Shown here: one piece after another, positions 54,641 to 64,000 of the stretch
Layout: every line of letters starts with the position of its first letter
How positions within the stretch are numbered: position 1 is the first letter of the stretch
Assembly (NCBI GenBank): GCA_038025085.1
Contig: CM076152.1
Span: 25,504,001-25,568,000, forward strand
DNA from: Tetragonia tetragonoides
Lineage: Eukaryota > Streptophyta > Magnoliopsida > Caryophyllales > Aizoaceae
Direction of reading: 5' to 3'
DNA: 64,000 bases
Translations under genes and position numbers: made by a program
The notes under the pieces: generated by a model
What the model saw: only the letters and a program-made list of their open reading frames with translations
What the model was told of the DNA's origin: nothing
The model's database searches: none

Positions 54641-55299
54641 TTATTAAGAGGGTGTAACTTGAAAGTTGATCTTGATTAATTGTTCAAATTGCATTGTTCA
54701 TGTCCTTGTTATTATTGCTCATATTAATTATTATCTTTGCATTCATACATTCATTTGCAAGCGCTTGCGCGACTTCCGAGATTGTTTTAACAAGTTCTAA
54801 CCAGTTTTTAGCCCATGGAGTGTGGTGAAGTGCCTTGGTGGGAATCCACTCGATTCCTCTTTGCCAAGAAACATGGATCCCCCCACCTCATTTACCTTCC
54901 TACGCATTCGTCCATTCGACGAGTAAGATAACAAGGATGCATTACATTGTCGCGCATCCCGCGAATTGTTGTACATTCTTGATCATGAGTTCCTTTTGAC
55001 GAAAACCCTTAAGCCTACCCAATTGCATGAACTAGAACAGGCTTGAAACTCAATCCCATGTCCATGCTAGATCTTTGTGACTGCATTTTTTGCGTGAATG
55101 TGTTGTTTGCCATAATGTGAATGCAATCTTTGCGTAATCTTCTATGCCTAAGATTGAGTCTAGAATATTTTGATTTTAGGAAATAATATTCCATGAATGA
55201 TACCTATGATGCTTGTTGCTTTAGGAGAAAAATTTTCTCTGAATTTTTTTCCTTCCCGTCCAAGTAATGGGTTTTAGCCAAAGATCCCAAATAAAATAA
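54641..55299 (+). other. Leader of element D before the tandem array
   Basis: Noncoding. It shares CCATGTCCATGCTAGATC, GAATGCAATCTTTGCGTA and GGAAATAATAT segments with the C leader (5040-5240), showing common ancestry. Confidence 0.65.
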
Positions 55300-55790
55300 A
55301 GAGTCAGTCTTTCCTTAGTCAAGAGTATAATCTTTTATTTTATCCCAATTTGAGCCTAGAATAAAATCTTTCCCTTTCTCTAGTCAAGAGTATAATTTTT
55401 TATTTTATCCGAATTTGAGTTTAGAATAAAATCTTTCCCTTTTCCTAGTCATGAGTATAATCTTTTATTTTATCCCAATTTGAGTCTAGAATAAAATCTT
55501 TCCCTTACCCTAGTCAAGATCAGTATAATTTGTTTTTTATCTTATCCCAATTTGAGTCTAGAATAAAATATTTTCCTTTCCCTAGTCAATAGCATAATCT
55601 TTTATTTTATCCCAATTTGAGTCTAGACTAAAATCTTTCCCTTTCTCTAGTCAAGAGTATAATTTTTATTTTATCCCAATTTGAGTCTCGAACAAAATCT
55701 TTCCCTTTCCTTAGTCAAGAGTATAATATTTCTTATTTTTATCCCAATTTGAGTATGGAATAAGATATTCCCCTTTCCCTGTCTCTAAGT
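55300..55790 (+). repeat. 65-bp tandem array in the D leader, seven units
   Basis: TAGTCAAGAG or near-matches at 55316, 55381, 55446, 55511, 55583, 55648 and 55712, giving spacings of 65, 65, 65, 72, 65 and 64. Each unit has TTTTATTTTATCCCAATTTGAG and GAATAAAATCTTTCCC. It is homologous to the C leader array (69-70 bp). Confidence 0.9.
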
Positions 55791-56517
55791 CAAGATTCTA
55801 CGTATTTTTTGTTTATTGTGTCAAGGATCTTTGGCCTAAACATGTTACTTGTATATTATGGAAACTTTGTTGAGGAATCACTCCAGATTAATTTCCCACA
55901 TTTTTTTTCTTTCTAAAAAAAATATTACATTGCATCTCATTCTAGAAGCTCCATGCTAGGACATATAGAATATTCTACATTGCATCATACGTCATTCTAG
56001 AACACCCATTTACTATAGTTGGGTAGCTCTACTCGTTATGTGTTGATCATACATGTTGCATCTCATATAGGACATTTAGGTCGGATGAATAATCATCGTA
56101 GGTCATTTCCTCATACATTGTTTCATGGCATACATGTCTAGGTCATTTTAGAGTCTTTGCATATTATGCATTTCACATGAACATTCCCATCACTCATCTA
56201 CATCATTCTAGCTTTTGCATGTCACATATAGTTGCATTCATTTTAGCCCACATTGCATATAGACTTGTTATCATTGCATGTCCATCTTAGACTTGCATGC
56301 TAGGACTCCAAGGGTAATTAAGAGTGTGTTTATCCAAAAAAAAAAAAAAAATTGTTCAAGTCTCCTCCCTCAGTGTCCCTCACCAAGTTAAGTGAATATT
56401 CAGATTGGTAGAACAAGGAACTACGGTTCGAGTAGTTGGGCACGAGATACCGAAAGCAACTGTCTGCTTCAAAAGCAGTTTATCACTCAACCACTTTCAT
56501 CTTCCATACTCGCTACC
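55791..56517 (+). other. Leader of element D after the array
   Basis: AT-rich with many short CATTGCATCT/TTGCATGTC-like words between 55920 and 56300 and a poly(A) run of 16 at 56336. A stretch near 56400-56460 still aligns with the gag N-terminus of A (IGR...), without ATG. No ORF I would call. Confidence 0.55.
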
Positions 56518-57252
56518 ATGGTTCGAGATAATGATGTACTAAGACCAATGAGCAAATGATCAAGGAGATGATGTCTTTATTTGTTGAAATCTTTGGATAA
56601 TCGTTTGACTGTCATCGAACAAAAACATAACGACACTCCTCCACCTGACGAGGACGTGATCGCACTTGAGGCACAAATCAAGAAGCTTGAATTAGTCTTG
56701 ACCCAAAACAAGATCATAAGTCACTGCATGATCAATTATGAACGGTATTCCTCTCACATCAAGGGAAAACTCCCACCTAAGTTCTCAATGCCCGAAGTTT
56801 CCATTTTCAAAGGGACTGACGATCCAAAAGATCACATAAGGGCCTTTACTACTGCAATGGGCCTAAGAGGAGTGGATCGTGACTTATATGTCCACCTCTT
56901 CTCACAAACCTTGGACCCCACTGTGAGGGCATGGTTTTTTAAGATCGAACGCAATCAAGTTCAAGATTGGAACAAGGTGTCAAGTTTGTTCCTCACTAGG
57001 TCCGCTGACAACGTCATTCAACCAATGACCATTAGAGAGCTCGAAGCTATTCAGCAAGGTGAAAATGAAAACTTCACTAATTTTGTCAAGAGATGAAGAA
57101 CCAAGGTTGCCGAATTCGAGGAAGAGAAAATTCGTAAGTTAATCAAGAACCTTCAACCAAGGTATCTTGATCATTTAAAGTATCAAGCCATCGACACCTA
57201 CGCACAACTCAATTACGTAGGTATGCTTATTGAAGATGACATCCTCGCCTAA
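56518..57252 (+). pseudogene. Element D gag (truncated)
   Basis: ATG at 56518 (MVRDNDVL) is followed by a frame break; from 56581 the frame is good. It has a coiled-coil-like start (LDNRLTVIEQK, ALEAQIKKLELVL) and the capsid core: HIKGKLPPKFSMPEV, HIRAFTTAMGLRGV, TVRAWFFKIERNQVQDW, MTIRELEAIQQGENENF. A stop at 57094-57096 is followed by homologous sequence to IEDDILA at about 57250. There is no zinc knuckle or protease. It could once have been a Gag that borrowed other elements' enzymes; that is inference from structure. Confidence 0.85.
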
Positions 57253-58083
57253 TTAGGCAATAATACCATCAAGCCCAATGGCGAAGCCCAATCTTGAGTC
57301 ATAGAGTTTTAGGCTAAGTTGGAGAGTTCCTCCCTTTTTCTTTCTTTTGTCGAGTCCAAGTTTTGTCTTAGGATCCCTTTTGAGCATTGTAATGCTTTGT
57401 TTTGCATTAAATAAAATAAGCCTTTATCTCTTTCTTTTCTCATGGAATATTTAACTTGGAAATCAAATGATGAATCTGAGTTGCTAAATCTGCTTGAACA
57501 ATGAAATGGACCTTAACTTCTGAGACTAATTGTGAAGGACCAATAAATATAAATAAAAAGGGACACACATCCTAAAGTCATACCGAGGACATGAGGCATT
57601 CATTTGGCACCCTACATTATTATCCTTTCACCGACAATAAAAGTTACCACTTGGAGCCCATTTGAGCCAACAAACACAAGCCACTTTCTTTCTTAAACCA
57701 CATTTATTCTAATCTTGGGTATGAGAAGTGTGTATCATCCTTGAGTATCACTAAAATCACAAATTGGTGAGAAAAGCTCCACAACTCAAAAAGAGAAAGA
57801 GCTCAAAGATCAAGAGATCAAAAATAAATAAAAAAAACATTCCAAAAATAATAAAGAAAATAAAATCTCAAGTGATTCGAAAATAAAGAGAGAGTTTATT
57901 TACCACAAAGTGACACCCCGGCACACTAGGGACTTTTTATGGGTATTTGAGCCTTAATATGTTGAAAATAGCCCGCTAAGCATATTCATTCAATGGCTTA
58001 GGAAAAAAATGGCAAGCTCGCTGGGTCGATCCCCCAAGACAATGACTCAGGCAAAAGTTAAGGCACTAAAATTTGTGGTCCCC
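57253..58083 (+). other. D interior after gag, with AATAAA
   Basis: Noncoding. CTCCCTTTTTCTTTCTTTTG, then GCATTAAATAAAATAAGCC near 57405, then plain AT-rich DNA with A-rich runs near 57820-57860. It resembles B's post-protease spacer (19778-20135) in position and composition. Confidence 0.5.
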
Positions 58084-58142
58084 GAACTACATTTTGGCCT
58101 GATTCCGCAAGGATACGTAGGTAACCTCTTAAGAGGCCCGAC
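58084..58142 (+). other. Conserved post-integrase block, copy in D
   Basis: GAACTACATTTTGGCCTGATT, CCGCAAGGATACGTAGGTAACC, the palindrome CCTCTTAAGAGG, then CCCGACC. It is kept although D has no integrase, RT or protease. Confidence 0.85.
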
Positions 58143-59289
58143 CCCGTTAAAATCTCATTAATAAGTCTCACATTGCACATGAGATAATCAAAGGTTCTAA
58201 GCAATCACTTTTCATATTGCAACTCAGAATTCTAAGGGTTTTAAAATTTCCGTGACTTTTAACCCATTTTAGAGCTTAAGACTTGGAGTCGAGTTTGAAT
58301 TACCTTCATCATCTTCTATCCATCACAAAACATTCCGTTGTTTTTTATTTTTAGCACTTAAGCCCAATTCTTTCATAATACCACATCTCTACCCAGAATT
58401 TTCCACTTTGCTTTGGCTCTATACTCGCAACTCGTGGCTTTGCAACTGTCATCTCTTAGACCTATGACTCCATCTGAACGTTCGTCACTCTTGATATCAT
58501 TGAAGATTCACCATCATTGGAGAAAACATTTATCCACACTAGGGGCTTTTGTTTCCCCCAATTCTGGTGAAAAGCATTTGAAGACTTTGAGTCTCATCTA
58601 TATAAGGAAGTTACTGCAACGAGCTTGGTCGTACCCCAACACTGGGGGCTTTGCCTATTACATGAAGACATCTCTAGAGCGTACCTATTGCAAGACTTAT
58701 GAGGGGCACTTTCCTTAAAAAAAAACATAAAAAACAATCTCTCATTTTTTTCCCTTGGAGTATTGTCTATTAGGCATACATTTTAACATTACATGTGTCC
58801 AGTCATGTGCATCATCATTCATATCTAGGTTGCATGGAGCTTTAGGCCTAGTTATCATCACATTGCATTGAGTCGCATGACATTCATGTGCACATTTACA
58901 TAGCACAATATATGAATGCATTTGATTTGTATACCTTTAGACTTTTGCATCATCATTTGATTGGGTGAGTTCCTAACCTTTCCTCACTAATTGGGTCTAA
59001 TCCTTAGGGTTTTGTCTTATATATTTTAAGGTCTTAGGATGTAGGTGTGTCCTATAGAACATGTTTTCAGGAGAGCCGCGTCTTTTCTGATTATCGCATT
59101 GATTACACTCATATGCAAATGAATGTTTACATATGTGGCTGGTTAAACAAACTATTTTGCCTGATCTTTTATACAGGTTCGCGTTCGACCAAGAGTCAAC
59201 GTATCAGTTATCTCTATAATTGACTAACCATGCAGGTTACTCGACCAATGGTCGACACTACACGACATTACTTGCACGTTACATTTACC
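58143..59289 (+). other. D interior between conserved block and 3' array
   Basis: AT-rich DNA without recognisable genes. The single 101-codon frame at 58413-58718 has no family features, and I do not call it. I see no remains of the antisense genes here. Confidence 0.55.
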
Positions 59290-60075
59290 ATAATCTTTTT
59301 ATTGTGTAACCTACAGCATAGGGTTCCCCTTCGGCTGAAAATCGAAGGACATTTATTGTGTGACCTACAGTATAGGCTCTCTCCTTTCGACTGAAAATCG
59401 AAGGAGTTTTATCATTTATTCTATTTCTAACGAAATATTTTTATTGTGTAACCTACAGCATAGGGTTCCCCTTCGACTGTAAATCGAAGGACAACTATTG
59501 TGTAATCTACAACATAGGGTTCCCCTTCGGCTGAAAATCGAAGGACATTTATTGTGTGACCTACAACATAGGGTCTCTCCCTTCGACTGAAAATCGAAGG
59601 ATTTTTATCATTTATTCTATTTCTAACGAAATATTTTTATTGTGTAACCTACAACATAGGGTTCCCCTTCGACTAAAAATCGAAGGACATTTATTATGTG
59701 ACCTACAACATAGGGTCTCTCCCTTCGACTGAAAATCGAAGGATTTTTATTATGTTTTCAATTTCTAACGAAATATTTTTATTGTGTAACCTACAGCATA
59801 AGGTTCCCCTTCGACTGAAAATTGAAGACATTTATTGTGTAACCTATAGCATAGGGTTCCCTTTCGACTGAAAAATTGAAGGACATTTATTGTGTGACCT
59901 ACAGCATAGGGTCTCTCCCTTCGACTGAAAATCGAAGGACATTTATATCATTTATCACCTATCTTATCTCTGATGAATATTTTTATTGTGTGACCTACAG
60001 CATAGGGTCGCTCTGTTCGACTAATAGTTGAAAAGTTTATTTGTGTGACCTACAGCACAAGGTCGTCGAAAGAAT
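59290..60075 (+). repeat. Tandem array in D with two-level structure (about 53 and 88 bp)
   Basis: About 11 units with ATTGTGTAACCTACAGCATAG and CCTTCGACTGAAAATCGAAGG. Starts at 59301, 59354, 59443, 59497, 59551, 59639, 59693, 59781, 59834, 59889 and 59987: spacings of 53-55 alternate with 88-98, because some units carry an extra ATCATTTATTCTATTTCTAACG segment. Each unit contains the inverted repeat CCTTCGACTG/AAAATCGAAGG, able to form a hairpin. Confidence 0.92.
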
Positions 60076-60164
60076 AATTTATTTATTACTTTCATGAAAT
60101 TAATTATGTTTCAATGTTTAATTTAGACGGAGTTCATCGGCTTCAATCCGGCGAGTTTTGTCGA

Positions 60165-60370
60165 CTTCAATATTCAATATTCAATGTTCAATGTTCAATG
60201 TTCAATGTTCAATTTAGACGAGAGTTCATCGACTTCAATCCGTCGAGTTCTGTCGACTTCAATATTCAATCTTCAATCTTCAATATTCAATCTGGACGAG
60301 AGTTCATCGGCTTCAATCCGGCGAGTTCAATATTCAATCTTCAATGTTCAATCAGGCGAGGATCCTTCGA
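60165..60370 (+). repeat. TTCAAT-based repeats in D
   Basis: Runs of TTCAATGTTCAATGTTCAAT and longer units GACGAGAGTTCATCGACTTC and CGGCGAGTTC, three to four times, close to the PPT. Confidence 0.85.
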
Positions 60371-60535
60371 CTTCAATCCGGCGAATTCCACCACATCAAT
60401 TTCAATCTCGTTCAGGTCAAGCATCTTACATTATCGTATCACTTACAATTTTCACCATATATTTTGTCTGTTTGTGGTACTAAGATGCAGGTACTGGTTG
60501 AACTACTTTGACCATCGCTCTATTTGAGCTCGGCC

Positions 60536-60545
60536 AAAGTGGAGG
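60536..60545 (+). other. Polypurine tract of element D
   Basis: AAAGTGGAGG, four bases before the 3' LTR start TATAGACACC. The context GAGCTCGGCCAAAGTGG is shared with A. Confidence 0.85.
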
Positions 60546-60549
60546 CTTC

Positions 60550-60694
60550 TATAGACACCAAATTGTGTCTCTGTCCCACCAAAAACCTGATGATGATGGA
60601 TATGGAGTAACATGGACAATAAGAATTTCCGAAGTGTTCGAACTCTTGATCATTGGCATAAAGCCTCTCATTTCACCATAATCGCATAGCCTTC
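60550..60694 (+). repeat. D 3' LTR, first 145 bp, truncated
   Basis: TATAGACACCAAATTGTGTC to CATAGCCTTCC matches the first 145 bp or so of the 5' LTR (start TG changed to TA), then switches to C-derived sequence. Confidence 0.85.
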
Positions 60695-61275
60695 CTAAAT
60701 TCTCGGATTTCGTGTTTTGTGATTTTCCAATAAAATGCAATATTTATAACAGGTTTAATACAAGCCCGAAAGTATAAAATGCACTACAGTAAAAATCACT
60801 ACCCATCTTCACCAGTAATGGGAACCGCCTGAGACAACTCTCAGGGTCCACTCGATGATGGAGCACCTGAAGGACCGGGCTGAGACATCGCCCAAGCTCT
60901 AGGTTTAAAAGCAAATGATAAACCCGTCAAGTAAGCAGGATCTAGTGAATGACATGGCGGCTTCGACATGCCGGGATAGCCACCATACCCCATACTCTCC
61001 TGACTCCAGGAACCCCTCGGAGGGACCGGAGGATACATAGGAATGGGATAACCCGGATACCCCATATAAGGAGGCGGTGCATGCGACTACAGAAGATAAG
61101 GCACCTGGGGCGGGTTCCCCCTATCTACACGAGCTCGAGGCGTCCCATGAGGCACTTCCGTACTCTCCTGCCTTGGAGGAGGACGCTGCGGTATAGACAT
61201 CGACTCCGTAGCACGAATAGCTGGAGGCCTAGGAGGCCTCGCCACATAAATAGGCTGCGAAATAAACTCAAGGTT
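60695..61275 (-). repeat. Duplicate of C antisense-2 exon 7 region
   Basis: A diverged copy of 52067-52706, with an internal deletion of about 64 bp near 60728. It includes the exon 7 tail (YGGYPGMSKPPCHSL) and leads into LTR sequence at the same junction (CAAGGTT|TGTAG). See findings. Confidence 0.9.
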
Positions 61276-62333
61276 TGTAGACACCAAATTGTGTCTCTGT
61301 CCCACCAAAAACCCGATGATGATGGATATGGAATAACATGGACAATAAGAATTTCCGAAGTGTTCGAACTCTTGATCATTGGCATAAAGCTTCTTATTTT
61401 ACCATAATCATATAACCTTTCCTATTACCTTTCCAACGACCCTTACCTCGTTCCAAACGGACACCGGAGTTAAAAGATGTGATTCAACAAAGTTATGGGA
61501 TAAAAACGATACTCTGATTACCGCACTCCACGGTTCAAATAGGGTTTTCCTCCATTAGAGGAATAATTCCCAAGTGGTCAAAATTTACATGGACTCCTCA
61601 CACAAATACCTTCAAAATGACATATTATGGGTCCAAGTCCAATAATAAACGAATGAGATATGATCCAATTATCGCAATGTATACTAAAATGGACACCTCT
61701 TTAGTGTTTGGGGCATAATTCCCAAAATACTGATGAGAATTGGGCTTCAAATATTTCCAAAGAAAGCCCTTTTAATAAAAATCCAATGCAAAAGGAATCA
61801 GGTGAATCGGAGATTAAACGAAAAAGTTATGGGCCTTTAAAGTCGAAACTCGCTAGCTGGAGCAGTTAAACCGCTAGGCTTGCGGCTGAACCGCTTGCCC
61901 AAACGGCTTAGCCGCTTGTCCTAGTTGAAAGACTGTTAGTCCTAGCGGCTAGTCGCTTGTTGGAGCGGTAGCCGCTTGGACTCCAAGCAGCCCCCATTGA
62001 CAGGCGCCTGATGGACTATTTTGTCCGGCGTTTTTGTCAGTTCCGTCCCAGACCTAAACCTACCTCTATATATACTCTTTTCCTTTGTTTTTTCAAGGGG
62101 AACACAATGGAGAGGTCAAATTGAACCCTAGAGCTCTCTGATTAACCCTAAACTCTCAATCTTCATCCATATCCCTCCTCCTTCACCAAATCAAACAACT
62201 CTAATCATCCTTCCACCACAAAAACTGAAACTTTACCCTTTACACCAAAAATAAACCTTTAATATTATTCATCTTCACAAGAACACACATAATTCATCGA
62301 GCTTTGATCAAGAACAAGAATCTTTGAGAATTC
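61276..62333 (+). repeat. D LTR, second partial copy
   Basis: Starts TGTAGACACCAAATTG and follows the 5' LTR for about 1.03 kb (to the position of 53735), with one insertion near 61747. It breaks off at GAGAATTC and joins exon 5 of C antisense gene 2. The last 886 bp of LTR are missing. The GC-rich cluster and TATA box (about 62066) are included. Confidence 0.9.
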
Positions 62334-64000
62334 ACCGACATGGAGGGAGGAGTAGGGTGCGGAGAAAAGGCAGTCGCATGGGACGACGAAGAACTCGCAG
62401 CACTCTGCAAATGCTTAAAGATATTAGATACATTTCTAAATTTACAAACGAAATTAAGAAACAAAAGTACATTACTTACCATGTCGGTAAAGAAGTTGGA
62501 GCACAACCGAGCCTCAGTAAACTCGGTATACGCCACCATAAGATCCACCTCAGGATCAATTGGAAGCAAATACTCAAGGGCATTCGCCCCGACAGTGGCC
62601 ACCCTTACCTGCTCCACGGTAAGGTGACGGACGTAAATCATAGAATCCGGAGGATCCAAAGGAATCCTCGGAGTCGGAAGGTCGGAGAAAGTCTTCCTAA
62701 TCAGTCTCTCTCATAATAACCACTCAAAACTGAAAGGACCCTCAATGAGGATCCTCCTCTGGTCATACTCCCGAGCACCCAAGAATCGGTCGGAGAGACC
62801 CGGGAGGTAATCCGCCCAGAGGAACCAGTCAAACTACAAAAGTAAAGAATGAGCACACAAAAGGATGAAAAGCACGATAAAAGCAGATAATCACTTACAT
62901 CCCCAGCAGTTAAGGGATATATCGCCTCCCTAAGGGCGTGCAACGTAGTGAATGGGTAAGATGCCCATCCCCTCCAGGTCTACATCGTTGGAAAAAACAA
63001 ATCCCCTGTCTCGAGAAGAGGGGCAAGGTCGGGAAAATGCTTGTAAACCCAAATCTAAGACATGCAAAGCACATTGATTAGGCACAACTTATGAGTAAAA
63101 GGCCAAAAGCACAAAGTACAAGAAGGGAAGAAGGAAATTACTTCCATAACCTTCCAATAACCGACCAAGGAGACGTGAGACGTGCCCTCCTCTCCACTGA
63201 GGCGGCTGGACTGCCTCAAGCACCGTAGAAGACAGGAGTATGCGAGAAGAACCCAATTGTACTCCGAAACTCTTATCAAATACCGCAAGCACAGGAAATA
63301 GTAAAGATGATACCTTGTAGATTTATCCGCAAACACGGAACAAGCTAGAACATAGGCCAAGAAAAAGCGAGTGTGATGCTCCGCCGTGACCTTCTTTAGC
63401 TTCCCGGGGTGGTCAGGAACTGGACCATTACGTCAGTCCGCCCATACTTCGTACCATTCTAGTTGGCCCCAAAAAGGCCAAACATCTCCACCATCTCATC
63501 CCTACTCACCTCTCCATAAGTGAGGGGGATACCGGTACAAGGGAGCCCGAAAATGAGACCGAACTCGAAAGGGGTGATCATGATCTCACCCATAGGGAAA
63601 TGAAAAGTACCGGTAGTATCCCTGTACCGCAGGAGTCACATACCGACGGGCTTTCTCTCTCCTGAAAAGGCTACCGTAACCCCGCAGGATAGTGTCTACA
63701 TCTTATACAACACGACAATTGCAAGACAATTAGCTAGGAGATCCTAGTAACAACTACCAGTCTCCGATTTAGTCCTAAATTTTTACAACTCGTAAAATTT
63801 AGCATTTTAGCTAAGCCAATATAACAAGAGTAAATATTAACGAGAACGAATTTCACACAAGTTTATTCTCCACAAATATACTCAAAAAACCATCTACCAT
63901 CACAATAAACATAAACTTCACTCAGGTTTATTTTCATAAAGAAATTATAATTGCAACGAGAATAAATTTCATACAAATTTATTTTCCACCATTAAAGATG
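62334..64000 (-). pseudogene. Element C antisense gene 2, exons 2-5 (broken, runs off edge)
   Basis: Inferred exons: exon 2 from beyond about 63660 to 63142 (GTFHFPMGEIMITPFEFG, GLPCTGIPLTYGEV, YNWVLLAYSCLLRCLRQ), exon 3 63054-62899, exon 4 62833-62480 (EGPFSFEWLL, MIYVRHLTVEQVRVATVGA), exon 5 start 62404, cut at 62334. Donors: GAA|GTAATT, GAT|GTAAGTG, ATG|GTAAGT. Exon lengths 156 and 354 match A (150, 348) and B (153, 351). There are stops in exon 2 (TAG near 63466), exon 3 and exon 4, plus a frameshift in exon 2. The region 63700-64000 is AT-rich, probably intron 1. The PMD identity is strong; the function is unknown. Confidence 0.78.

Larger units (their letters stand above)
52707..62333 (+). 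mobile_element. Element D: gag-only LTR retrotransposon with rearranged 3' end
   Basis: 5' LTR 52707-54621, PBS, leader with tandem array, truncated gag, noncoding interior with the conserved block, tandem array, PPT at 60536 and the first 145 bp of the 3' LTR (60550-60694). Then comes a copy of C sequence (60695-61275) and a second LTR start (61276-62333) that breaks off. No pol and no antisense genes are visible, so D resembles TR-GAG type non-autonomous elements. It lies in exon 7 of C antisense gene 2, with AGGTT as the left target bases. The right duplication was lost in the rearrangement. Confidence 0.8.

Noticed and set aside
58413..58718. 101-codon ORF in D
   Set aside because: No motif, low-complexity context, no counterpart in related elements; probably chance.
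60114..60527. 137-codon and overlapping 99-codon ORFs (FNVQCSMFN repeats)
   Set aside because: They are translations of the TTCAAT repeat, not proteins.
60949..61407. 152-codon plus-strand ORF in the D/C duplicate
   Set aside because: Opposite-strand shadow of the antisense gene 2 exon 7 and LTR.

Overview
The window is plant nuclear DNA made almost entirely of nested transposable elements. I found no host gene with an intact reading frame, no rRNA or tRNA gene and no CRISPR array. The elements are long Ty3/gypsy LTR retrotransposons of the Tat/Ogre type: TGGCGACTC-class primer-binding sites, a protease with LVDNGSAVNVCPL, a YVDD reverse transcriptase, a dual RNase H (the second copy archaeal-like), an integrase, two extra antisense genes between integrase and the 3' LTR, and hypervariable tandem repeats before the polypurine tract. 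A (TTG)n-ended, TS-like SINE tail and a CACTA transposon fit a eudicot, possibly an asterid; I cannot name the species.

Layout, outermost first. Element C (+) is the base layer and runs off both ends: leader, deleted gag, pol and antisense gene 1 at 5038-11460, the antisense-1 promoter and end of antisense gene 2 at 51459-52706, and the rest of antisense gene 2 at 62334-64000. Element E (-, family A) sits in the C leader at 1-5037, with LTR 3537-5037 and gag/protease running off the left edge. Element A (+, 11461-51458, TSD CTCTC) is inserted between the TATA box and start codon of C antisense gene 1. Element B (+, 14149-29614, TSD CAAGC) is inserted in the A gag. A CACTA element (36265-40813, TSD CTA) and a probable solo LTR (about 46993-49850) also lie in A. 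Element D (+, 52707 to about 62333) is gag-only, is inserted in the last exon of C antisense gene 2, and has a rearranged 3' LTR.

How the parts work together: the LTR promoter drives sense gag-pol. On the opposite strand lie two genes in tandem. Antisense gene 1 is a single exon with its own TATA box. Antisense gene 2 is a seven-exon plant-mobile-domain gene whose exon lengths and splice sites are conserved between A, B and C. The same GC-rich palindromic module, with a family-specific core such as GCCGCTAGCGGC in B, lies upstream of the LTR TATA box and of the antisense promoters within one element. A second shared feature, just downstream of integrase, is a block of about 60 nt whose hairpin stem changes by compensatory substitutions between A, B and D.

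All element proteins are broken by stops, frameshifts or deletions, so coding features are given as pseudogenes. Family names come from motif recognition only; no database search was run.
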